Below, piece after piece: positions 16,901 through 21,591 of a DNA stretch of 21,591 nt. Within the stretch, counting starts at the first letter, position 1; each line of letters opens with the position of its first letter. The stretch is taken from positions 1 to 21,591 of the forward strand of contig CANGEZ010000009.1 of assembly GCA_947452875.1 (NCBI GenBank), in the 5' to 3' direction. Source of the DNA: Chitinophagaceae bacterium (GTDB lineage: Bacteria; Bacteroidota; Bacteroidia; Chitinophagales; Chitinophagaceae). Below the pieces are notes generated by a model. The model worked only from the letters and a program-made list of their open reading frames with translations, did not search any database and had not been told where the DNA came from. The position numbers and the translations under genes were made by a program.

Positions 16901-17313
16901 TTGGTGATGTCATCCCATTTGTCTTTGAATTGCATGACCACCTCACGACATTTCTTATTGTAATCTTCGATTGAAATTTTCTTGCCAATATCTTCTTTGG
17001 TGATACCGAGTATTTTTTCAACGCCAAGCTCTACTGGCAAGCCATGTGTATCCCAGCCACCCTTTCTCTTTACCTGAAAGCCTTTCATGGTTTTGTAACG
17101 GCAAACCAAGTCTTTCAATGTTCTTGAGATAACATGGTGTATGCCGGGCATTCCGTTTGCACTTGGAGGACCTTCAAAAAACACAAAAGGTTGCTGGCCT
17201 TCTCTTAAAGTGATACTTTTTTCAAATGAGGATGCAGCGTCCCATTTGCTCAGCATTTCTTCGCTGATTCCAGGTAAATTTAGCTGTTGGTATTCTTTAT
17301 ATTTCGCCGCCAT
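13927..17313 (-). CDS. ileS: Isoleucyl-tRNA synthetase, IleRS2 type with altered HIGH motif
   Basis: A 1128-residue class I synthetase that charges tRNA-Ile. It has a Rossmann catalytic core split by the CP1 editing domain (TTPWTLPSNLGL and GTGIVHTAPAFGADDY visible), then VWFDSGAMPYAQWHF, GVDQTRGWFYTLH and the signature NKMSKR (KMSKR 670-674), then the anticodon-binding and C-terminal domains. The first signature, normally HxGH, reads GIHH at 57-60 within PPSANGMPGIHHV. The length and the lack of C-terminal CxxC zinc pairs fit the eukaryote-like IleRS2 branch. As the only ileS seen here, in a housekeeping setting before the dksA-like gene, it is probably the main enzyme. A good promoter lies just upstream. 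Confidence 0.96.
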   Translation of the reverse strand: MAAKYKEYQQLNLPGISEEMLSKWDAASSFEKSITLREGQQPFVFFEGPPSANGMPGIHHVISRTLKDLVCRYKTMKGFQVKRKGGWDTHGLPVELGVEKILGITKEDIGKKISIEDYNKKCREVVMQFKDKWDDITKKMGYWVDLNNPYVTFENNYIETLWWCLSELHKKGYLYESVSIQPYSPAAGTGLSSHELNQPGTYKDVKDTSAVVMFKAIAETLSDTLQQTFDEETKKEFFLMAWTTTPWTLPSNLGLTVGPEIEYVMVETFNPYTYLPNKVVLAIALIGKHFKAEAENTPFEDYKEGDKLIPWKIIYTFKGKDIEGLKYEQLIPSEAGSMEKIQEETPGAEPFKVILGDFVTTEDGTGIVHTAPAFGADDYKVGKKNNIGILTLVDKQGKFVDGVGEFGGRFVKNYKDDPNYADVNVDISVKLKKENRAFKVEKYEHSYPHCWRTDKPIIYYPLDAWFIKTTAVKERMVELNKTIQWKPASTGSGRFGNWLENMVDWNLSRSRYWGTPLPIWRTEDGTEQKCIGSVEELKIELSKSLDAGCWSIIDNKSKEDAIAHLTSDLHKPFVDEIILVSDSGKPMTRVPDLIDVWFDSGAMPYAQWHFPFENKETFKQNFPADFIAEGVDQTRGWFYTLHALAVLLFDSVAYKTVVSNGLVLDKAGNKMSKRLGNVVDPFQTINSYGADATRWYLITNASPWDSLKFDEEGIKEVQRKFFGTLYNTYQFFALYANVDGFAFKENYIPLEQRPEIDQWIISSLNSLIKSVTENLDAYEPTQAGRAIEEFVDAQLSNWYVRLCRRRFWKGEYEHDKLCAYQTLYECLETLSGLIAPVAPFFADWLFVNLNAVSGRMKNESIHHELFPVCNESVINADLEKRMQLAQDASSLILSIRKKVNIKVRQPLQKVFIPAMDAAMVSNIKLAEDIIKSETNIKEIEILDANNDFIRKKAKANFKTLGKKLGAKMKWAATEIEKFDNTLIEKVQSGDYILNNEEVKNGEEPIIINVEDIEISTDSIPGYEVAGKGILTVALDITITQELQNEGNARELVNRIQSVRKENNYDLTDRIVVKLSENAELQTSIIKFKDYICREILADSLEFEANLISGIPIEVNEVPLILSVHKKTN

Positions 17314-17346
17314 AAATTATGCACTGTAAATTTTAAATTAAGGCTG

Positions 17347-17377
17347 CGAAGGTAATGAATTGAAACATGAATGCAAC
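17347..17377 (-). promoter_or_regulatory. Promoter of ileS and the DksA-like gene
   Basis: On the minus strand GTTG (17377-17374) is followed by 19 bases and then TACCTTCG (17354-17347), a close match to TTTG-N19-TAnnTTTG. The start site would be near 17340, about 27 bases before the ileS ATG. No T-box-like leader fits in so short a distance. Confidence 0.6.
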
Positions 17378-17661
17378 ACAACAAAGGCTTTCAGCAGTAT
17401 TTTGGAATATAAAATGTGGATTTTTTTAAAGATTTCACACAGAATTAATTTTTGGCACAATATTAGCTTTAATAATTATGCGCTCTATTCAACTATAATC
17501 CTCTTGAAAAAACACCCCCTTAATCCGTTTTCTTTGAAATAATTTAAATTAAAAGAAACATTTTTCGTTTCAATGTCCTCTTGTTTTAAGTTCATATTGA
17601 TGATGGAAATGTTTCAACTTATGAAATTACATTTGCCGGTTTAGGTTTTTAAACGGATTGG

Positions 17662-17688
17662 GGAGCATTCTTGCTCCTGTCCTTTTTT
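17662..17688 (+). terminator. Possible intrinsic terminator, plus strand
   Basis: GGAGCA (17662-17667), loop TTCT, TGCTCC (17672-17677), then TGTCCTTTTTT. The stem is short, and the T-run begins five bases after it. There is no plus-strand gene upstream. Confidence 0.45.
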
Positions 17689-17781
17689 AAATGGCAAATG
17701 GTAAAATACTCGCTTTAAAATCAACTTTGAAAGACCCCTTATCTATTCTCTTGTTAAGGTTAAATATTTTAATGAACAACT

Positions 17782-17809
17782 GGCAATATCATATGGTGTT
17801 GCCTTTTTT
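17782..17809 (+). terminator. Intrinsic terminator, plus strand, without an obvious gene
   Basis: GGCAATATC pairs with GGTGTTGCC (nine pairs including two G-U) around ATAT, directly followed by six T (17804-17809). The form is a good intrinsic terminator for the plus strand. The nearest annotated plus-strand gene upstream is the exporter, more than 5 kb away and already terminated. Confidence 0.65.
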
Positions 17810-17936
17810 GTATAAAAATGTCACTCCAAGAGATATTAAGTTGTTACTCTTGTTTCGTTGAAGTGTATTGAGTGGTTTGTTTGAGTTTCGGGTGTTTATC
17901 GTTAAATGCTTAGGGAATCCAATTTCAAGAATCATG

Positions 17937-18015
17937 TATCCAGCCTATCTTGCTTATCCAGCCTATCTAGCTTATCCAGCCTATCCAGCCTATCTAGCTT
18001 ATCCAGCCTATCCAA
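17937..18015 (-). repeat. 9-bp tandem repeat array C (unit CTRGATARG)
   Basis: Nine copies with an exact 9-bp period, with cores at 17937, 17946, 17955, 17964, 17973, 17982, 17991, 18000 and 18009. On the minus strand the unit is CTGGATA/CTAGATA, as in arrays A and B. The array begins one base after the stop codon of the minus-strand AraC-family gene, so it forms the start of that gene's 3' region. Confidence 0.92.
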
Positions 18016-18016
18016 C

Positions 18017-18961
18017 TCACACTTGCATCAACAATTCACATGGTTTAATTCCAGTATGTTTTTTAAAAGCGGTACTAAAATGAGAGATAGAAGAATAGCC
18101 GAGCATTGAACTTACTTCTGTAACGCTAAGGTGTTTGTTATACAATAAATACTTAGCGTGTTCCATACGCTGGTTTTGGTAAAAGTCAAAAATGGTCGTA
18201 CCGAAAATCTCTTTAAATCCTTTCTTTAAATAACATTCGTTGATAGCAACTTTTCTACTTAGAGCCTTAATGGTAATCGGTTCGCAGATATGTTGGAGTA
18301 ATATTTCTCTGGCTTTGATAATTTTCTCGCGATCTTCTTCAACATTCAAAAATTTACTGTGAATCAAACTTTCATCTTTATTGCTCAACATGTTATCAGT
18401 TGTATACAATAAAATAATCTGAGTTTGTGCATTGATGAAGATATTTTCTCGGGTATCAGTATAGTTATGATTTAGCAATTGTTGAATGGCAATACTTGTT
18501 TTCCGGCAAACGGGTCCAGATTTAATGAAAGATTGATGTTGCGTAAAAGAAACTACTTTTTCTGTAATGGAGTTTTCGTTTTTATGAGCCTTGGCGAATT
18601 GTTTCAGGTATGTAGGTGTAAAAGTAAAACTGAGTACGTCTATACTTTCAATTTTTTCGATGCAACTGCTACTTGCGTTGAATTTGCAATGATCACATTC
18701 GCTAGCCTTTTCTTTGCAGTAGAAGTTACCAGAAACGCAGAATCTGAGTTCAAGATGATTTTCGGTGGGATTATTAGAATTAAAATGGTAAATCATTGCA
18801 CCCGAGTCTTCGGCATTCCAAGTGGATAATTTTCGGTAACGCTTGATGGCATACTTCACAGAACCAGGTACATTTCTTTCAATATCTTGTAATATCAAGC
18901 CCTTATCAATAGAAACTGACTGTTGTGCTAAAATTGCCGATATGTTTGTGTTTTCTACCAT
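18017..18961 (-). CDS. AraC-family transcriptional regulator with an N-terminal cysteine cluster
   Basis: A 314-residue regulator from the ATG at 18961; an in-frame TTG at 18994 would add 11 residues and is less likely. The C-terminal 100 residues form the two-helix-turn-helix AraC domain: TIKALSRKVAINECYLKKGF, the linker FGTTIFDFYQNQRMEHAKYLL, then SVTEVSSMLGYSSISHFSTAFKKHTGIKP. The N-terminal region is not a cupin I recognise. It contains five closely spaced cysteines (about C75, C82, C89, C92, C100; spacing 6-6-2-7), which could bind a metal or sense redox state. The gene is divergent from gyrB and followed at once by repeat array C. Its target genes cannot be identified here; no matching operon is adjacent. 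Confidence 0.88.
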   Translation of the reverse strand: MVENTNISAILAQQSVSIDKGLILQDIERNVPGSVKYAIKRYRKLSTWNAEDSGAMIYHFNSNNPTENHLELRFCVSGNFYCKEKASECDHCKFNASSSCIEKIESIDVLSFTFTPTYLKQFAKAHKNENSITEKVVSFTQHQSFIKSGPVCRKTSIAIQQLLNHNYTDTRENIFINAQTQIILLYTTDNMLSNKDESLIHSKFLNVEEDREKIIKAREILLQHICEPITIKALSRKVAINECYLKKGFKEIFGTTIFDFYQNQRMEHAKYLLYNKHLSVTEVSSMLGYSSISHFSTAFKKHTGIKPCELLMQV

Positions 18962-19172
18962 AAAATCAACTGCGAAGTTACAAATGAAATTCAAGAATGT
19001 GAAGCCTATTCAAGTAAATCAGCCTCTAAAATTGGAATTTGGGTTTTTATTTTGATTTCGTCATGTTTATCTGCATTTATACCTTTTAAATACAGTTTTT
19101 TCCACACTAAAAATGAGGATAAAAAAGCAGAAAATTAGATAAAATAAAAGCTCATAACCCCTTTATATTCGG

Positions 19173-19180
19173 TATATTTG
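19173..19180 (+). promoter_or_regulatory. -7 promoter element upstream of gyrB
   Basis: TATATTTG is a full match to TAnnTTTG, 44 bases before the gyrB ATG. No TTTG sits 19-20 bases upstream, so the -33 part is missing or divergent. Confidence 0.4.
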
Positions 19181-19224
19181 CTGAAATCTGATTTTGAACA
19201 TATTAAAGAGATTTTGAAGTAATT

Positions 19225-21204
19225 ATGAGTACAGAAATGGAGACAATTCCAACACCTCAAGCAGGTTCCTACAGTGCAGACAGCATTCAAGTTTTAGAAG
19301 GGTTAGAAGCGGTTAGAAAAAGGCCCGCCATGTACATCGGTGATATCAGCGTAAAAGGCTTGCATCATTTAGTATATGAAGTTGTTGATAATTCAATTGA
19401 TGAGGCATTAGCTGGTCATTGTAAAAACATCACCGTAACTATTAACGAAGACAATTCAATTACCGTTCAGGATGATGGTAGAGGAATTCCAACTGGAATG
19501 CATACGAAAGAAAACAGAAGTGCATTGGAAGTTGTTATGACCGTACTTCATGCCGGCGGTAAATTCGATAAAGGTTCTTATAAAGTTTCCGGTGGTTTGC
19601 ATGGTGTAGGTGTGAGTTGTGTAAATGCATTGAGTACCAAATTGGTGGTTACTGTTCATAGAGAAGGAAAAATATTTGAGCAGGAATATGCAACTGGTAT
19701 TCCTCAATATTCAGTTCGTGAAATAGGGACCTCTGATAAAACAGGAACCCGCGTTCAGTTTTGGCCTGATGGTTCGATTTTTACAACAACCCTTTATGTA
19801 AAAGATATTCTAGAAGGTAGATTGAAAGAATTGGCTTACTTGAATAGAAAGATCACCATTATTTTAAATGATTTGCGTGAAGTTGACGAAGCGGGAAACC
19901 ATTATACAAAAACATTTTATAGTGAAGGTGGTATTGTAGAGTTTGTTGAAAATATCGACAAAACAGCAAATCGTGCTCCATTAATTCCAACTACGATTTA
20001 TTGTGAAGGGCTTGATGAGAAAAGTAATGTTGCTGTTGAAGTAGCGATGGTTTACAATGCAAGCTATCAAGAACATCTTTTTAGTTATGTAAACAATATC
20101 AACACGATTGAAGGCGGAACGCACGTTGCTGGTTTCAGACGTTCTATCACCCGTGTTTTCAAAAGCTATGGTGAAAAACAAGGCATGTTCGAAAAAGCAA
20201 AAGTGGCCATTGAAGGAGATGATTTCAGAGAAGGTATTTCTGCGATTATTTCTGTAAAAGTTCCTGAGCCTCAGTTTGAAGGTCAAACAAAAACAAAGTT
20301 GGGTAACAGTGAGGTAATGGGAATTGTGGATACCACATTAAGCAGGGTGTTGGAAGCATACTTGGAAGAAAACCCACGCGATGCAAAAACAATCATACAA
20401 AAAGTAATTTTGGCTGCACAGGCTAGAGCTGCGGCTAAGCGTGCTCGTGATATGGTGCAAAGAAAAAGTGTTTTAGTAGGAGGAGGTTTGCCAGGTAAAT
20501 TGGCAGACTGTTCAGAAAAAGATCCAGGAAAATGTGAGTTGTTCCTTGTCGAAGGAGATTCGGCAGGTGGTACAGCCAAACAAGGCCGCGACAGAAGTTT
20601 TCAGGCTATTCTTCCATTAAGAGGTAAAATCCTTAACGTTGAAAAAGCCATGGAACATAAGATTTATGATAATGAGGAGATCAGAAATATGTTTACCGCT
20701 CTAGGTGTTAAGATTGGAACTATGGAAGATGCTAAGGCACTTGATATTTCAAAATTGAGATATCATAAATTGATCATCATGACCGATGCCGATGTGGATG
20801 GTAGTCATATTGCTACTTTGATTCTTACTTTCATTTTCCGTTATATGAAGGAACTGGTGGAGCAAGGTTTTGTATATATCGCTCAGCCTCCGCTATACTT
20901 GGTTAAGAAAGGGAAAGATCAAGAATATGCATGGAATGATGTTGAAAGAAAAAGTTGGGTAACCAAAATAGGACAAGGAAAAGATGACAGTGTAACCATA
21001 CAACGTTATAAAGGTTTGGGAGAGATGAATGCTGAACAACTTTGGGAAACAACGATGAATCCATTAACCAGAACGTTGAAGCAAGTTACTATCGACAGTC
21101 TTTCAAATGCAGATGGCGTGTTTAGTATGCTGATGGGCGATGAGGTGCCGCCAAGAAGAGAATTCATTGAAACCCATGCCAAATATGCTAAAATTGATGT
21201 TTAA
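19225..21204 (+). CDS. gyrB: DNA gyrase subunit B
   Basis: A 659-residue type IIA topoisomerase ATPase subunit which, with GyrA, introduces negative supercoils. The GHKL ATPase domain shows EVVDNSIDEALAGHC, DDGRGIPTGMH and GGKFDKGSYKVSGGLHGVG. The transducer domain follows to about residue 400, then the TOPRIM domain with LVEGDSAGGTAKQGRDR and the metal-binding DADVDGSHI, and the C-terminal YKGLGEMNAEQLWETTM. The length is normal for the short, Gram-positive-like form lacking the E. coli insert. The EGDSAGG and TAKQGRDR blocks fit GyrB; ParE is the main alternative. The gene is alone on this strand, with no recF or gyrA beside it. Confidence 0.95.
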   Translation: MSTEMETIPTPQAGSYSADSIQVLEGLEAVRKRPAMYIGDISVKGLHHLVYEVVDNSIDEALAGHCKNITVTINEDNSITVQDDGRGIPTGMHTKENRSALEVVMTVLHAGGKFDKGSYKVSGGLHGVGVSCVNALSTKLVVTVHREGKIFEQEYATGIPQYSVREIGTSDKTGTRVQFWPDGSIFTTTLYVKDILEGRLKELAYLNRKITIILNDLREVDEAGNHYTKTFYSEGGIVEFVENIDKTANRAPLIPTTIYCEGLDEKSNVAVEVAMVYNASYQEHLFSYVNNINTIEGGTHVAGFRRSITRVFKSYGEKQGMFEKAKVAIEGDDFREGISAIISVKVPEPQFEGQTKTKLGNSEVMGIVDTTLSRVLEAYLEENPRDAKTIIQKVILAAQARAAAKRARDMVQRKSVLVGGGLPGKLADCSEKDPGKCELFLVEGDSAGGTAKQGRDRSFQAILPLRGKILNVEKAMEHKIYDNEEIRNMFTALGVKIGTMEDAKALDISKLRYHKLIIMTDADVDGSHIATLILTFIFRYMKELVEQGFVYIAQPPLYLVKKGKDQEYAWNDVERKSWVTKIGQGKDDSVTIQRYKGLGEMNAEQLWETTMNPLTRTLKQVTIDSLSNADGVFSMLMGDEVPPRREFIETHAKYAKIDV

Positions 21205-21244
21205 ATCATCGGTTTTCGTAAAAAAAGGCAATTAATTATCAATG

Positions 21245-21269
21245 TCCACATAATGTGGAGATGAATTTT
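21245..21269 (+). terminator. Possible gyrB terminator
   Basis: TCCACAT (21245-21251) and ATGTGGA (21253-21259) form a perfect inverted repeat, in practice about a 5-bp stem with a 5-base loop. It is followed after a few bases by a short T-run. It lies 41 bases after the gyrB stop. The stem is short for an efficient terminator. Confidence 0.4.
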
Positions 21270-21277
21270 TAATTGTT

Positions 21278-21308
21278 TTTGGGTAAAATAATTATTTTTA
21301 GTAGCTTG
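21278..21308 (+). promoter_or_regulatory. Promoter of the 66-residue protein gene
   Basis: TTTG at 21278-21281 and TAGCTTG at 21302-21308 are separated by 20 bases, close to the TTTG-N19/20-TAnnTTTG pattern with one base missing in the -7 part. A small AAGC-GCAA-GCTT hairpin with a GNRA-type loop (21315-21326) would lie at the start of the leader. Confidence 0.45.
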
Positions 21309-21360
21309 TTCGATAAGCGCAAGCTTTAAACTATATTCACTAACAATAAATTCTATTAAA

Positions 21361-21561
21361 ATGTCAAAAATGATCACAGCTTATTGCATGAAAACAAAGG
21401 AAAAAAATGTTCCAATGCAAGATGCAGTAATAACAAAAACAGCCCGTGGCGGATATATGGCACAGGGTAATGATGGAAAAGGAAACAAAATGACTACTAT
21501 GCTTGGAGAAGCAGCCGCTTTGGAAGCAGTAAAAAATGGAGTTGCCAAAAAATCTTGGTAA
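21361..21561 (+). CDS. Small 66-residue protein, DUF5679-like
   Basis: A complete short gene with an A-rich upstream region like other genes here, and its own likely promoter. The protein begins MSKMITAYCMKTKEKNVPM and continues VITKTARGGYMAQGNDGKGN. This resembles the small zinc-ribbon-like proteins (DUF5679 type) in which AYCVKCK is followed by a lysine-rich strand and RPAxQGxCPxCG. Here only Cys9 is left; the positions for the other cysteines are Thr11 and the Asn-Asp-Gly-Lys region, so zinc is unlikely to bind. The C-terminal third (LGEAAALEAVKNGVAKKSW) is an alanine-rich helix. The function is unknown. Codon usage and a clean start support a real gene; the family link is tentative. Confidence 0.7.
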   Translation: MSKMITAYCMKTKEKNVPMQDAVITKTARGGYMAQGNDGKGNKMTTMLGEAAALEAVKNGVAKKSW

Positions 21562-21591
21562 TTTAAAAAAAATATTTTTCAGGCCGTTTAG

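Larger units (their letters stand above)
17628..17809 (+). ncRNA. Candidate small RNA between ileS and the AraC-family gene
   Basis: A full -7 match, TACATTTG, at 17628-17635 is followed by two hairpins with T-runs on the same strand. A transcript starting near 17641 could end at about 17688 (48 nt) or 17809 (170 nt). There is no good -33 element and no recognised RNA family. This is inference from the terminators, which otherwise have no gene to serve. Confidence 0.25.
17314..18016. other. Long intergenic region with no convincing gene
   Basis: About 700 bases between the starts/ends of ileS and the AraC-family gene. It contains the ileS promoter (17347-17377), a possible plus-strand -7 element (17628-17635), two plus-strand hairpins with T-runs (17662-17688 and 17782-17809) and the 9-bp repeat array C. 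The open frames here are short, have no family resemblance and overlap the hairpin or the repeat. Confidence 0.7.

Noticed and set aside
17691..17861. A 56-codon plus-strand open frame beginning MANGKILALKSTLKD
   Set aside because: No family resemblance, no promoter spacing that fits, and a good terminator hairpin lies inside it (17782-17809). Treated as chance within the intergenic region.
17868..18109. Plus-strand frames with AYP/AYL or SLS tripeptide repeats
   Set aside because: They are only the translation of the 9-bp repeat array and then run antisense into the AraC-family gene; nothing supports translation.
18962..18994. TTG start at 18994 for the AraC-family gene
   Set aside because: An ATG at 18961 is available, and the additional 11 residues look like translated intergenic sequence.
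1..21591. Defence island, prophage, transposon or biosynthetic cluster
   Set aside because: No integrase, transposase, nuclease, toxin-antitoxin pair or core biosynthetic gene is present; gene content is mainly housekeeping. tRNA and rRNA genes were also looked for in the intergenic regions and not seen.

Overview
This AT-rich window looks like chromosomal DNA of a Bacteroidota bacterium, probably Chitinophagales/Chitinophagaceae-like. Three things point there. The protein families are typical of the phylum: a split transketolase, a DksA-like protein without zinc ligands beside ileS, and rbfA followed by an FtsX-fold permease. Start codons have A/T-rich upstream regions and no clear Shine-Dalgarno sequence. 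Several intergenic regions carry the Bacteroidota promoter pattern TTTG-N19/20-TAnnTTTG. The lineage below phylum is inference.

Layout. Positions 1-35 hold the first codons of a minus-strand gene that runs off the window. Positions 36-856 hold a small DCC-family thiol-oxidoreductase gene embedded in short tandem repeats. Positions 857-7986 are a minus-strand run: pdhC (pyruvate dehydrogenase E2), dnaX (clamp-loader tau subunit), a YghO/GNAT-like protein, a sterol-desaturase-family membrane protein, frr (ribosome recycling factor) and a WecA/TagO-type glycosyl-1-phosphate transferase. Several of these have their own -7 promoter elements. A plus-strand gene for the N-terminal half of transketolase (8242-9075) follows, closed by an intrinsic terminator. 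Then come the minus-strand pair rbfA and FtsX-like permease, a divergent MsbA-like ABC exporter (10811-12619) and a large bidirectional terminator. The minus-strand pair ileS and DksA-like protein is separated by one base. A 700-base stretch without a convincing gene (17314-18016) carries the ileS promoter, two plus-strand terminators and a 9-bp repeat array. The window ends with an AraC-family regulator (minus), gyrB (plus) and a 66-residue protein (plus).

Most genes are housekeeping: central carbon metabolism, replication and topology, translation, and envelope lipid/glycan synthesis. I found no defence system, phage, transposon, CRISPR array, tRNA or rRNA gene, and no convincing new multi-gene system. 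The most interesting signals are: (1) an 11-A tract in dnaX at the expected domain III/IV boundary, where a one-base slip in either direction stops translation within a few codons, suggesting a gamma-like short product; (2) an IleRS whose class I HIGH signature reads GIHH, the swapped GXHH form linked to strong mupirocin resistance in IleRS2 enzymes; (3) a histone-H1-like Lys/Ala/Pro tail on a zinc-less DksA domain; (4) a 9-bp repeat family in three arrays and a 31-bp C/G-rich element that sits against stop codons; (5) orphan plus-strand terminators that may mark a small RNA.
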